Part shown: in pieces, positions 1 through 11,574 of the stretch | Layout of the letters: every line of letters starts with the position of its first letter | Position numbering within the stretch: position 1 is the first letter of the stretch | NCBI GenBank assembly: GCA_017354895.1 | Contig: CP071496.1 | Coordinates: 1,798,001-1,862,000 of the forward strand | DNA length: 64,000 nt | DNA from: Podospora comata | Lineage: Eukaryota > Ascomycota > Sordariomycetes > Sordariales > Podosporaceae | Direction: 5' to 3' | Position numbers and translations under genes: made by a program | The notes under the pieces: generated by a model | The model's input: the letters and a program-made list of their open reading frames with translations, nothing else | Told to the model about the DNA's origin: nothing | The model's database searches: none

Positions 1-340
1 ATGGATCTATTACCTGTCCAACACGCACCTCAGCCCAGTTCTTCATGAAACTTGGCCATCTCCAACACCACCCCACCGGAACTCGACAATCTCTTGTCCT
101 TCGGCAGACCAAACGGCATAGGTCAACTGCCCGGCCTGGCTCCCTCGAGAACCCACGCGCGGGCCTCTCCCCGCTAAATGCAACCCTCACGCAGCAGTGC
201 GTTTGTGGAGGAAGACAACTACCGATCTGTCAACCCGTCTTTGACATCTCCAACCGTTCCTCAAGGCACGACGACCTTGGGATATCGTCATACCCTCCCC
301 CCATCTCCCCATCAACCCTCACCCGCCACCCGCCCCAGCC
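1..340. other. Flank downstream of BPL1, no gene seen
   Basis: C-rich sequence lying 3' of the biotin ligase gene. Short open frames exist on the plus strand, but they are Pro/Ser-rich, match nothing I recognise and overlap the ligase 3' end. It probably holds the ligase 3' UTR and the edge of a neighbour outside the window. Confidence 0.5.
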
Positions 341-2538
341 TCAAATCTTCCTCTTCACCAACCCCCTCCAAAAGTCAAAACTGTTCTCATCACTCTGCAG
401 CGCCCAAACCCTCCCCGTCCCCCTCAACGCCCCGTTGATCCCCCCCTCCGTCACCTCCTCCGCCTTCAACATCCCCCAATCCCTCGTGATGCCCACCACC
501 CTCGCCCTCACCCCCCCTTCCGCCTCCAGAGTCACAACCTGGTTGCTATGCAGCCAATACCGGTAATACTTCGCCTCCAACTCCTTGCTAAAACCCCCTT
601 TCACAAACTCCCCATACAACACCTCCAACCTTGCCAACAGTCTGGCGAGCAACCTCTCTATTTTGAACGGTTGAAGGCTGTCTTTGTTCGACATGAGCGG
701 GATAACCGCATCAAGCGAGGTAGTTGGTCTCGCATTATTCGTGTTAATTCCTATCCCCAGAACAACCTGGTAGTTCCCTGCCGTGTAACTGCAATTTGCC
801 AAAATCCCAGCAACTTTGACATACGTGACAGAGTCAGGGTTATTAGGATCGCGTACGTAGACGTCATTGGGCCATTTCACTTTGACAGGGAAATCCTCGT
901 AGCCCACGTCGTATGTTTTGATCGCTTCCACGATGGCGATGGCGGCGAGGTATTGGATAAAGACTATTGGTCTGGTACTGGCGAGGTGAGCAGGGTGGTT
1001 GATGACTGTTGACATGATCAACGACCCCGGAGGGGCAACCCAAACATTTGACCCACGCCCTCGGCCAGCGACTTGGGTTGTTGCTGCGAGGGTGAAACCC
1101 GTGGAGAGGTGGGAGAGGAGCTTGTGGTTTTTCTCGAGGAGGGTGTTTGTGCTTGTCACTACCTCGCCGTACATGAGCACATCGCCCCATTCCTCCGCCC
1201 CGGGGTTTTGCTCGCGGGATTGGCGAAGACTGGAGTAGTAAACCGCGTGGTTGAAGTAAGGCGTCTCCTTGGGTTCCGGCCAGGCTGTTTCATGGGATAC
1301 GATGCGCTTGGGGATGTGGCTGTAGTTTGTTGTTGGGTCTGGGGAGCCCCGGCTGGGGCTTATTCTTGGTCTTTCCAGCTCACTCTGGAGGGCTCGGCTG
1401 AGGGATGTCAGGTCCCAGCGGGATTCTGGCTTTTCGAGGTGGAAGAGGTCGTTCTCGCCTTTGATGTACTCGTCGCCGTCTTCTTTTGTGATGATGTCGT
1501 CGAGCGAATGGAGGAGCTCCCCTACTTCGTTGTGATGGATGGACGACACGTGAAGTTTGGAAAGACTGGGAACGGCTGTCCCTCTGCTTACTTCCAGTCC
1601 TAGTTTGGTTAGACAGGCCTTGAGGAACGTTGTCCTAGATGGTTCGTCTGCAGCGAGCTCCTCAATGAGCTTCTCATACTCGGGCAGGTCGGAGTGTCTG
1701 CCGAGATTGACGGCGTCGAACCTGGCACATATCAGTCCATCATCCTAGAGACAAAAAAAAAAAAAGGAAAAAAGCACTCACTCAGGATGAGGCCCAGTCA
1801 AAATCGCCGCTCCCTCCCCAACCTTGCAGTACACCATCGCAGCCTTTATCTCCCCCGATTCCACATCCAAATCCCCCTCATACTCAGCCAAAATATCAAC
1901 CTCGGCCCCCTCACCCGCAAGCTTCTCAGCATCAACAAAAACACCACCACCATTATAGTAGCATTTAAACACCTCCGGAAGCTCCCCATCCCCATCAAAT
2001 CCCTCCTTCCTCACCCTCACATCAGCAGCTCTTGCCCCACGCTCACTATGATACTCAAACCCCTTGAACGCACCACCCCTACAAATCCCAGGATAAAAAC
2101 CCAACTCCCTGCTCCCCACAACCTCCATTGACGCATTCCCAACCTCAAACTCACACCTCTGACTTCCATAGTAGCCACCTGCACAAAAGCCCAAATACGC
2201 CCCCCCGCGACGGACATACTGAGCGATATTGCGGTTTCCGGGGCCGTTGAGAACACGGCAGTACCCTAGATCAGCACCGCCAGGGAAAACAAGCAGAGCG
2301 CAGGTAGGTGCCCATGGCTCCTTGAGAATGGCAGTTTCTGTGATGGGGATCACGGCGTAGTTGGGGGAGAGCAGCCGGCGGAGGGAGTAGATGCAGTGGC
2401 GGACTGACTCGAGGGTTGAGCCCGTGCCTTTGGAGATGTAGACATTGTCAGTTGGAGGTTGTTATTCTAAAGGGACGATTAAAAATCCGCACCTGTGTAG
2501 ACCAAGACATTGAGCTTGTTGAGCTTTCGTGAAGTCAT
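341..2538 (-). CDS. BPL1: Biotin--protein ligase (holocarboxylase synthetase)
   Basis: Attaches biotin to carboxylases such as acetyl-CoA and pyruvate carboxylase by way of biotinyl-AMP. I read three exons: 2493-2538, 1782-2427 and 341-1721, giving 690 aa, about the size of the yeast enzyme. The N-terminal half is the glutamine-amidotransferase-like BPL_N domain (NVLVYTG start, VFPGGADLGY, GFCAGGYYG). The C-terminal half holds the catalytic domain with GRGRGSNVW, KWPNDVY and GIGINTNN, then a small SH3-like tail. Intron 1 ends in the rarer AAG acceptor. For intron 2 the first downstream AG (TCTCTAG) would bring in a stop; the next one (GCCAG) keeps the frame and follows a CTGAT-type branch point. 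The gene is divergent from COA4, with about 206 bp between the two start codons. Confidence 0.93.
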
Positions 2539-2744
2539 TTCAGCTGTTGTGAGTGTGTTGTTGCTGCTGCTGCAGGGGTGTGACTCGGCGGCAGCTCGGG
2601 ACTGGAGCAAAAAATAACGGTAAAGGTAATGGCGGATATGTGTCCAAGCCTTTTTACTCTGTCAAATAGTCTGAAAAATAAACAAAAAAAAAACAAAATA
2701 TTTTTGTTGGTGCAACACAGGCTCGGCCGATCCGAAAAGATACA

Positions 2745-3243
2745 ATGGGCTCAGCACCTTCCAAGGACGACGACAAGAGACCGACGGTTGAGCAGCCAAC
2801 ACCGCCGGCGGCGGCGGCGGCGGAGCAGGAGGATGATGAGCCTGACGAGTGGTGAGTCCTCTCAACGTTGAGAAGCGGTTGATACTGATGACTGACTGCG
2901 GCAACCATGCAGGGACAAGCGTATTTTCAGCACCGGCTGCGCAGGTACGTTTTGGTCTTTTTGGAGAGAGAGTGATTTGGGGTTTGATGCCGTTATCCCG
3001 GTGATTGCTGGACGGACCTGGGTTGAGGATGACCCGCCGCTAATGTGCTTGAACACAGAGGAAAATGCAAAGTTGACCGACTGTTACTACGAAAAGAAGG
3101 ACTGGAGGCAATGCAAGGAAGAGGTATGTTATCAGTCAGTAATATTGAGTGATCTCGAGACTTACAAGACACAGATGGAGATGTTCAAGCAGTGTTGGAA
3201 GATGCAGGGCAACGATAAGCGGACTGATAGCAAAGATGTCTGA
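2745..3243 (+). CDS. COA4: Cytochrome c oxidase assembly factor, twin CX9C (COA4/CMC3-like)
   Basis: Small intermembrane-space protein needed for cytochrome oxidase assembly in the known family. Four exons (2745-2851, 2913-2944, 3059-3123, 3175-3243) give 90 aa. The twin CX9C motif is exact: C-AEENAKLTD-C, then C-KEEMEMFKQ-C, with the family DWRQC between them. The N-terminus is an acidic, alanine-rich low-complexity tail after an MGSAPSKDDD start, which could also be N-myristoylated (inference). All three introns are short with GT..AG ends, and each splice was chosen because it preserves the cysteine spacing. It shares a compact divergent promoter with BPL1. Confidence 0.88.
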
Positions 3244-3556
3244 TAACGACAAGACATGGCCATTTCACCTGGACGCAACCTTGACATTATGTATCATGAT
3301 ATTAACCTCTCTCTCATGATTTATCTTGGCCCGATTCGATGAAGAATAACTGCTGTGGCCACTGAGAAAAGACTGGAAGGCTGAATTGCCCTGTCCAACA
3401 CCCCCTGCAACTGTTTGCTCAGCGCTCGCTCAAAGGCCCAAGCTTCTGCGCTAACCTGCCAGCCAAAATTTCCACTCTTCCATCATCGTATCAACACCAC
3501 CACCATCACCACCAAAACAACCACCTCTCCTCCTCCTCCCTCCCCGCGCATCGTCT

Positions 3557-4592
3557 ATGCGACCACCCACAATGCGCACCACCGCCCTCCAAGCCTACCG
3601 AAAAGGTGTCCAATCCCTCACCCGCCCATCAACCACCTCCCGCCTCCTCCCCCCATCAACCACCACCCGACAAGCCTCCTCAACCACCACCCCCCCAAGA
3701 CCAAACCCCTACATCCGCAAACCCATTTCCAAACCCCTCACCTCCAAAACCCTCCCCCCAACACCCTCCCCCGCTCCCACCGCCGAAGAAGAACCCCTCA
3801 TTCCCGAAGCCCCCCAAACCCACGACCTCGACCCCTCCTTCAACCCCCCTATCCACAACCCCTCCGCCTCCCCCCCCTCCCAAACCTTCACCACCGCCAT
3901 CTCCTCCCCCTCCCGCCCCTTCCCCCCCTCCGACTCAGGAATCGACTGGTCCTCTTCCTTCCACGGCCTCAGCACCATCGCCTTCTCCCCCGAAACCTCC
4001 TCCATCCTCATGGCCCCCCTCGACCCGATAGACGTCGAAATGAAGCCAGACGGGATAATCTACCTCCCCGAAATCAAATACCGCCGCATCCTCAACCGAG
4101 CCTTCGGTCCCGGCGCCTGGGGCCTCGCGCCTCGCGGCGAACTCGTGGTAGGCGAAAAGGTAGTAACGCGGGAATACGCCCTCGTCGTGCACGGCCGGTA
4201 AGCCCCCCTTCCCCTCCCCAAACAAAAGAAACATTGTGCTGATATGAAATGGAAAAAAAAAAAAAAGATTCGTCGCCCAAGCCCGCGGAGAATGCCAATA
4301 CTTTGGCGAAGACAACATCCCCACCGCCGGCGAGGGCTGCAAGTCCAACGCCCTCATGCGCTGCTGCAAAGACCTCGGCATCGCCTCGGAGCTCTGGGAC
4401 CCGAGGTTCATCCGCGAGTTCAAAAAGAAGCACTGCCACGAGATCTGGGTCGAGCACGTCGTTAACGGAAAAAAAAGAAAAGTCTGGACGAGAAAGGACG
4501 GCGAGCCCATGTATCCTTACAAGGTCTCCAAGGGGGGTTCCACGACATCGAGTTCATCAGCAAGAAGGGATGATCTTGGGCCGTTGGTATAA
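3557..4592 (+). CDS. MGM101: Mitochondrial genome maintenance protein MGM101
   Basis: Rad52-like single-strand annealing protein of mitochondrial nucleoids, needed for mtDNA repair and recombination. Exons 3557-4197 and 4268-4592 encode about 321 aa. Residues 1-100 are a Ser/Thr/Pro/Arg-rich extension consistent with a mitochondrial presequence. The conserved core starts near residue 125 ([10 protein letters not shown]) and contains [42 protein letters not shown] and YPYK. The intron (4198-4267) ends in a run of A before AG, with little of the usual polypyrimidine signal. A second in-frame ATG five codons in (3572) is an equally possible start. The gene converges on the Yop1-like gene. Confidence 0.93.
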
Positions 4593-4901
4593 AACAGACC
4601 GAAAGAAGAATTGTAAGATATGGATGGGTTTGTGAACGATAGACAGCTGCATGGCACATCGATGTTTTGTTGTGAAGTAGATGTTCATATTATACCAATC
4701 ACACTATACACCATATATTCATGGAGAGCAAAGAGACTAAGTCCCGTCTTTTCCTCGCAGCGAAGCTCCTCAGATCTACCTCTGTAGTGTATTTGTCTTG
4801 AAAATAACCAAAAAATCCAACAAAACGCAGCACTCCAACCTAACCATAACCAATGATATGGAAATCTTGTTGATCCTGCTGTTAAAAAGACCATCTCACA
4901 T
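4593..4901. other. Convergent 3' intergenic region
   Basis: About 310 bp between the converging 3' ends of MGM101 and the Yop1-like gene. It is AT-richer than the genes, and I see no ORF or RNA gene. It presumably holds both transcription termination regions. Confidence 0.5.
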
Positions 4902-6101
4902 CTATTGTCCCCCATCAAACCCCGAGCTCCTCCCCTGCTCCTCCTTCTTCTCACCAGCACCAGCAGTATTCCCCCCCTGTCCCCAAGCCCACGGCATCCA
5001 ACCCCCCGTCGAAGTAACCCTCTCCGGCACCTGCCTCCTGTGGACCCTCGGCTCATCCTCCTCCCCACTCTCGGCCTCTAGCTTTTCAAAATCCTGCTCT
5101 GACCGGCTCTTGGACAAACCGCTGGCCGACCCGGGGGATCCATCCTGCGACACCGACCCCGGCCGGTTATCATGCAAAGCTGCCTGTTCCTCCCGGTCAA
5201 GCGCCGACATGACAATGCTGAGTCTCTCTCGCTGAGCTTGAATAAACGACATACGAGCTGAGGCGCCCGCTCCACGGACAGAAGGGGGGATGATGCTTGA
5301 CCATGAGTCTGGTCGCTGTTGCTGCGGTGTCGAGGTTGAGGGAGCAGCAGAGGCCGAGGCAGCAGCGGACACGGCCGAGGCGAGGAAAGAGTAAAAATCC
5401 GAGCCGAGGCTGGCGGTGTGAGAAGGGGGTGTTGCGCCTGCTGTGCTGCCCCAGCGGGCGGAGGGGAGGGTGAATTTCGCGAGGAGGGATTGGGTGTATG
5501 ACTGCGGAGTTTGAGGTTGGGTAGGTTGAGACGCGGAAGCGGAGGAGGCAGCGTCGGGGGAAGGGGGGAAGCCGAGGATGTTGGTTTTGAGGTATTCAAT
5601 CGCTTGCTTGAGGTAGGCGACACCTGCTGCTTTGAGACGGTCGTGGGCCGAGGCGATCAGTTCCTCGATGGCGGTTTCGTTTTCTTCCAGTCTCGGGTGG
5701 ACGTATTCCTCGTAGATGTACCGGGCGCCTTGGGTTTGGGGGAGGACGAGGTAGAGGAGGAAGAAGAAGCGGAGGTAGGCGTAGAAGGGGATCCTGTTTG
5801 GGATGGTTGTTAGGGGATGGTTGAGTTGGGGGTCAAGGGGGTGAGCGTACCAGCAGAGAAACCACTCGGTCCAGGACTCAACGAGGAGCGCGCAGGCGAG
5901 GACAACCCAGTACATGAGCCATGGTGTAAGTTGGGCTGGGTCGGATGTCTTGAGGGCTTTGTAGCTGGCGAATAACGGGAAGAGGAAGGATGCTATAGAG
6001 CTGTTTCGGATCGAGAAGCACTGGTTAGAGTGCCATGTTCAGATTTGTCTGGTAGAGAGAGCAATGACGTACGAGAGGAGCTTGGCAAATATGTCAAACA
6101 T
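4902..6101 (-). CDS. Yop1/REEP (TB2/DP1/HVA22) family membrane protein, long form
   Basis: Reticulon-type hairpin protein that bends the tubular endoplasmic reticulum in the known family. Exons 6073-6101, 5851-6000 and 4902-5793 encode about 356 aa. The family domain fills the first 110 residues (FPLFASYKALK, WLMYWVV, ESWTEWFLCW, LYLVLPQTQGARYIYEEYV). A long Ser/Ala/Pro-rich cytosolic tail (about residues 130-356) follows, carrying an acidic EEDEPR stretch. Yeast Yop1 is only about 180 aa, so this is the long fungal paralogue type. The intron at 5794-5850 is exactly 57 nt, in frame and stop-free; removing it joins FLCW to IPFYAYLRFF, as in relatives. The 29-nt first exon starts at 6101. Confidence 0.85.
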
Positions 6102-6863
6102 CCTGGGTGAGTATTACAACAGATCTCGGCGCAAATCACAGTCGCTGCGTTTGATCTTGATTCCGAAAGACGGGCTGATCCGGTATGATGGCGATCACCC
6201 TTTGATCCGGCGGCTGTCTTGGGGGAAGTTGGTGTCGCGGGGGGGATTTGGACGTGAGAAAAGGGGAACAATAGAGAAGGCGACGGCGCCGAAAAGTGGG
6301 TAGAGTTGAAGTTAATAAAGAGATGACGGGACCCGACCTGATAACATGAGGCCCGGACAAGGCGGTGATCAGCTAGCGGCACGGGCAGCCTGTCGGGCAG
6401 CACGAGGCATACATAAGGTACCTAGCTGGAACAGCTCAGCAGACCAGCTGCTACCTTACAGTTGGTGTCCCTTCGACTTTTCGAGGTGCTGACGGGAGAG
6501 GTAAATGCGGAGAACCCCACTATTCGGTGCATCCCAAATGCCCGATAAGGCCGATAAGCAACGACGTAATGCGGGGTCGACCACGCTAAAGCCGCGTCTG
6601 TCCGGCACTGGAAGACACAGACTCCAGCCTCCCGTTCAGCTGATCCATGTCTTATTGTGGCTGGAATGCTCGAGCTATCATCTTCATCTCACGCATCTAT
6701 CTGTCTCGACCGGAAAATATCATATTTTGATCATTACATGTTCTATTGCTGCCTAGTATGGTCATGCTATGAGTGACGCGGCACTGACAGGCCCAACCAC
6801 ATATCCATCTCCATCGTCATCAACGCGTCGCCAGATGCAAGGGGCACTCTAGTGTAAACCGCT
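6102..6863. other. Intergenic region
   Basis: Holds the upstream region of the Yop1-like gene and the 3' flank of the reductase-like gene. A palindromic AAGGTACCTAG sits near 6416. No ORF here looks coding. Confidence 0.4.
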
Positions 6864-7989
6864 CTACGCCTTGCGGCCAATACAGCTGTCAAATACATAC
6901 CCTCTCCTGCCTTCCCTGGACGCCTTCAACTCGTCATAGAAATCCTTGGCCCACGCCTCCTCACGATGCCTGGGCTTCCACCCCAGCCTCGGCAGCACCG
7001 TTCCTGTCATCGCCTTGTTTCCAGCCCATCCTAACTCGGCCAGGTCCACCATACCCGACCCAACATCGTCAATGATCTCCTGAAGGCTCTTGAGAACAAT
7101 TGTCTTTTCCTTGGGTTTGTCCTCCCGAGGCAGTATCCCCTCAGCAAAGCTAACATCCAGACACCTTTCGAAAATCTCGGTGTGAAGCACCCGCCCGACC
7201 GAAGGGTGGATGATACCGTCCTTGCCCGACGGAATGTACCCAATCCCGCGGTCATACCGTTCCAGAATGATCTTGACCAGGAGAATGTAGGCATCGGCCA
7301 GGTCCTCAACGTGAACCCAGTCGAAATTGGCCGTGTCATTCAGCTTGAAGCCGTACCCGTTCATCACGGTATAACGCATCAGAACGGGAACGATGATACC
7401 CTGCTTGTTGAAGAGACCTGTCCCTTCACCAAAGATGGCCGGTGCGTTGAGACTTACAGCGTTCACACCCAGCTCGTCAGCCAGCGTGAGAACGCCAATC
7501 TCGGTTGTCCGCTGCGGCCATGGTCTTCTCTCGTCTTCCTCCTTAGACCAGTCATAAATGGCTCTGCTGTTGGCGTCGTCGAATACACGTCCGGGATGCG
7601 CCACTCCGGTGAGAGGCCTGTCGCCGAGGTTGGTCCAGCCCGAGATATGGAGGATCCATGGAGCAGGTGCCTTGGGCTTCACTCGACGAGCAAGGCCTTT
7701 GACAAAAGCCTTTGCGCCGTCAGCAAAGAAGCCTGAACCAACATTGACAACAATGTCGTAGTTGGCTGCTATCTGTTCAATAAACTCGAGGTCGCTCAGG
7801 CCAGGCCAGCGAATGGTATTGACGCGGTCGCCATAGGTTTCCTTCAGTTTCTGTTCGACGTCGTCGGTGCGGGTGAGGGCGTCGATGGTGATGGCCTTGA
7901 GGATGGGTTCTTCGCTCTTGACGAACCGTCCATGAACGTGCCGCCGACATAACCTGTCGCGCCGGTCAGGAGGATCCTTTCGGTGGCCA
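6864..7989 (-). pseudogene. NAD(P)-dependent epimerase/atypical SDR with a frameshift near the N-terminus
   Basis: Extended/atypical short-chain dehydrogenase-like protein of unknown substrate. Reading starts at 7989 with MATERILLTGATGYVGG, a textbook dinucleotide-binding motif. After about 20 codons this frame runs into junk. The homologous protein continues one frame over (RFVKSEEPILKAITIDALT) and is then open for about 350 codons to 6864, with HISGWTNLGD, NAPAIFGEGTG, FDWVHVEDLADAYILL and a C-terminal LGWKPRHREEAWAKD. The shift falls around 7926-7932, where one base appears to be missing. No intron fits in so little space. The body otherwise looks intact, so this is either a recent pseudogene or a sequence error. 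An in-frame upstream ATG at 8048 gives a 394-aa ORF, but its first 45 residues are not Rossmann-like. Confidence 0.75.
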
Positions 7990-8580
7990 TTTTGATCGTG
8001 TGGGAATTTGTTTGGATGTATGGAAAATGGGACTGGGACAGCAGGCAACCTGATAGGACAACCTCTCTATTCATAGTCGCCCATCTTCCGTATTCGCCCC
8101 ATCGCCGGTGGAAGACCGAGGGTCCCTTGCCTCATTGCAGGCCCCCTTCTCCCAGCCCTTGGGTCGTAAACGCAACCCCACGCTACTGCGCAACAGCACC
8201 GAAGTGATTACGGAAATAGGAAGCAGTGGAGTGGGTAATATGATCTGTTGCAGACTCTGGACCATCAAGGTGCTTCTTCCTGCTGCACTGGAACCGATAA
8301 CATCCCACTAGCGGACTCTGGAAACGTGAATGCAGGCACCGCCTACTCGGTTTTGGGAATCCGCTCCAGGGTTGCGAGGGTCAACAAAGGGTTTTGGGAG
8401 TTCGCCAAGGGGCACCTGTCCAATGGCGGGAACCAACTGGGTTTCATTGTATTGCTGCAGGCTACAACCAGCTTCTGCAGTTGGGGAGGTGTAAGTGGTT
8501 CCTCACCACCGGTTCTTTTCCCGTCCACTTCCGCCCACACTTTTCGGTCAGTGCCGCGGCTTGTTGATCGCATACATTAT
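7990..8580. other. Upstream region of the reductase-like gene
   Basis: Mixed-composition sequence between the reductase start and the TIR element. Open frames on both strands show no recognisable protein. Confidence 0.4.
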
Positions 8581-8584
8581 CAGC

Positions 8585-9573
8585 TGTGCGTTCTATACGA
8601 AACGTCGTTTGTAACCGTACGTTTTTGCTAACGAATTAGAACTATCTAACTCGCTACTTAATTGATATAAAACCGAGGATGGATGATTTCCTAAAAATAA
8701 CTTATAATAGACTATATATAAGATTCTTTATAATCTGTAAGCCTATAATAATTATTTTTTCTATTATAATTTAATATGTAACAATATTTACCTATATTAA
8801 GATAGTAATAAAAGAATAATATTTAATATTATGCCACAGCTAAGCTAACGGGCAAATTGAACAGTATGCGGAGCACAGGATGTGCCTTGCTAATCGTTAG
8901 AGAAACTAATAGGAAGTGGAGCGACTGGGAGCGCCAGGAGCGAGGTGATCCAAGTGATTCTAAAGTGACAGAAGTGATCTAGAATTACTCTTAGCACCGT
9001 GATCCATAGTGAGCCTACGCTGGAAGAAGTGATCCGCGATCACGCTTGGCTTGATAATCTAGGTAATTTACTAGTTTATATATACAGAAGAACTAGCCAG
9101 TGTTAAACAGACAGTTCCGCAGTATGTAATTCAAGTGACATTCATTGGTATCTTGACTATTGTGATTGAGACAAGCTATTGTTGTACATTGCATAGCTGT
9201 ACCAAACCAGAATTGTTCAGAAGCGCCTTCGACTAGTATCCTTTTCAAAGGTTTTAGATAGGGATTCGTCACAATAATTAAACTTAAGAACCGTATTTTA
9301 ATTTATAATCTAGAGTAAAAGTAAGAGAAATAACGGTATAACGTGGCTTTAAACTAGAATATAGATATAAAAGTATTAAAGTTAATATTATAATAACAAT
9401 TACTAAATAAAATACATAATTATAGCTTTATAATCATGTGGTAAACTAATCAAAGTAATTAAAACAAGATACTATAGTATTTTAATTTCCATATAAAAGT
9501 AATGGAAAGTTAAATAATTACAGATCTTTGGCAAAAACGCACGGTTACAAATAGCGTTTTGTATAGAACGTAT
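8585..9573. mobile_element. RIP-scarred DNA transposon-like element with about 45-bp terminal inverted repeats
   Basis: The left end (about 8585-8632) and right end (about 9526-9573) are imperfect inverted copies sharing CGTTCTATAC, TTTGTAACCGT and CGTTTTTGC blocks. Most differences are C/T or G/A transitions, as RIP leaves. Weaker symmetry seems to continue inward for about 50 bp. The interior is strongly AT- and TpA-rich and has no ORF, so this is a non-autonomous or dead element of about 1 kb. A TA target duplication, as in Tc1/mariner/Fot1-type elements, is possible at TTCTA|TAC on both sides, but the family is not proven. Confidence 0.6.
8830..9274. mobile_element. Possible solo LTR-like fossil nested in the TIR element
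   Basis: A less AT-rich block inside the AT-rich element, with sharp composition borders. It has a TATATATA-type box near 9080 and ends in GTCACA (read the other way, TGTGACGAATCC). The size and layout resemble a lone retrotransposon LTR, broken and without internal coding. No convincing target-site duplication was found, so the boundaries and family are uncertain. Confidence 0.27.
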
Positions 9574-9577
9574 AGAG

Positions 9578-11574
9578 GAAATATAATATCGGCGGCTCTT
9601 CTACACTGAGGATATTAGTTAAAAGAGTCAAAACTGCACGGCTATAAGTAACTAAGGCACTAATATTTGTAATATCGCGAAAGAAGAGAAAAGACATGCA
9701 AGCACCCTATTCTAAGGTAATGATCATGGGATTGGGAGTCATCCACTATGGCATGTCCTTAGAACCGGGGGCACCACAGATCATGTACCTATTGGTAGGC
9801 ACAATAAAGCCATACTGAACAGGAACAACTGTAGGGCGGTGGCCTAGTAAAGTCACTGCGCGCGAAAAGTGAGGGCCAAGAAGGCAAGGAAATTGATTCA
9901 CAAGTTGATATTACAGTGTTGTTGTTGGTTGTTGAGAGTAAAAGTAAACAGAAAGAAAAACCGGCCTTAAGAGCAAACCAGGTGGGGGTCTGGTGAAAGG
10001 CGGGCCTTTGTAGGCTCCCCACAACAACAAAGTCACCCTGTAACCTCCAGAGAAGCATTGGAATGGGCAGACCGTAGATGTAAATATCCCGTACAATGTC
10101 GATAATGCCGTTGGCTTCGAGAAACTGGTGTACACCGACACGGTACGTAATAAGCGTAGACCATGTTGGCGATGGATAGGTCAAGAATATTCATGACAAC
10201 ACCCGCCAACATCAAATAAGTATCAAGACCGAGACTGCCTTGATGGTGATGGCGAGGCGGCAGGAGATTCCTAGGTCTATTTTTGCCAGGATGGCGATGA
10301 TGAAGAAGCCGATTTTGATTCCGAGTGTGAAATGGAGATTTTGATTTGAACTGGAGACGAAGGGGCTCGGGTAAGGTAGCTGGTAGGTGGTAAGCTTGGG
10401 GGAGGGTTAGTTGCTAGCCATCTTTGGAGTTCTGGCTGATGATGAAAGTTGTGATTCATGGAAGGAAAATTAAAGAATATAAAAAAGCGGCACTATGGCT
10501 GAAGGGACATGGACGGGTAGGAGATAAATGGGCGTCTACTTCGCTGAAAGAGAAGGATGCCATGCTTTTTCTTGCGAGGTGGTCTTATCGCAAGGCAATT
10601 TGCAGGCAAAAGTTTGATAATACATCGCGATAGCTAGGTAAATCTTCCCTTGTTTCTTCTCCTTCTAGGAGGCCGGGCGTAGGAGAGATAGAATGGTTTG
10701 GGGAGAAGAAAGCAAAGTGCGATGTTGGCTATGTGATTGGAATCTAGTAAATCGTCAATATCAGGGCAACGAGAGGAATAGTTTCTACACCCTTGTGCTT
10801 TTTTCCTTCTGGGTTTCTTCTTTTCCTCGGGTGGCTATGTAACGGGGGTAAAGGGATTGTTGATCTATGGGAGATGTGCTTGTGCCCGGCTGGGGACAGT
10901 TGAGTTTGTAAGAGAACCTTGATAACCCTCTCCTTTTCTGGCGATAGGAAGACGATAATACTATGCAGGAGCTGTCCAGCCTCAACCCATTCGCCCGTCG
11001 GTTCGCCTGCCCGCTCGCAAGAGTTCCCTTCTCTCGTTCTGCAGATTTGTGGCACGTCGTTCCCAAACTGCTGGGGTGGTGGGCTACCAGAACGAATAAG
11101 GGCTGGGATTGCCGCATCGTGCTGACGGTTTAAGAAGGGGCACTAAAGGATGAATATCTTGCTTCTTGGGCATGGCTGGGATCAATCAGGAACTGGTTCC
11201 GGCCAATGGGATGGGTGGCCGGGGGGGGACTACAACGGAGTGAGGTGGGCGAGAGCCGGATGTGGTGATTGGATTTGCTTGGGGGTTGTGGATACCCCTG
11301 AAGAAGGGGAGTTTGACAGGGAGGTATGGTTGCGGCTGATAACGACATCGAGAACGTGGGCTTCGCAGTTTATGAGGGGGGGGGGCGGGGCAGCTGGGGA
11401 GTCTCCAGTCCTGGACGTGAGAAATTCTTGACAGCGAACTGCTAGTGGCACGTATGGGCGTTGATTGTTTACCGAAGTGGCACGTTGAAGGTGATAATGC
11501 TAAGAGGGACTGTATTAGGAAACTAAGGCCTGGAACGGTGGTAGAAACGCCTCTCGCCTAGGTATCTTAAACAC
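9578..11574. other. Gene-poor accessory tract
   Basis: No supported gene. On the minus strand, 9790-10215 gives hydrophobic stretches (MLAGVVMNILDLSIANMVY, DIYIYGLPIPMLLW) split between frames. This might be the ruin of a small membrane-protein gene, but I do not recognise it. The 11220-11400 stretch is G-rich low complexity. Confidence 0.35.

Noticed and set aside
45-566. Plus-strand ORF of 173 codons at the window start
   Set aside because: Overlaps the end of BPL1 on the other strand; Pro/Ser-rich shadow of a C-rich region.
3415-4242. 275-codon plus-strand ORF over MGM101
   Set aside because: Alternative frame of the MGM101 coding region, dominated by His/Pro/Arg.
9789-10215. Membrane-protein gene on the minus strand
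   Set aside because: Hydrophobic pieces are split over two frames with no splice sites or known signature; mentioned only as a possible ruin.
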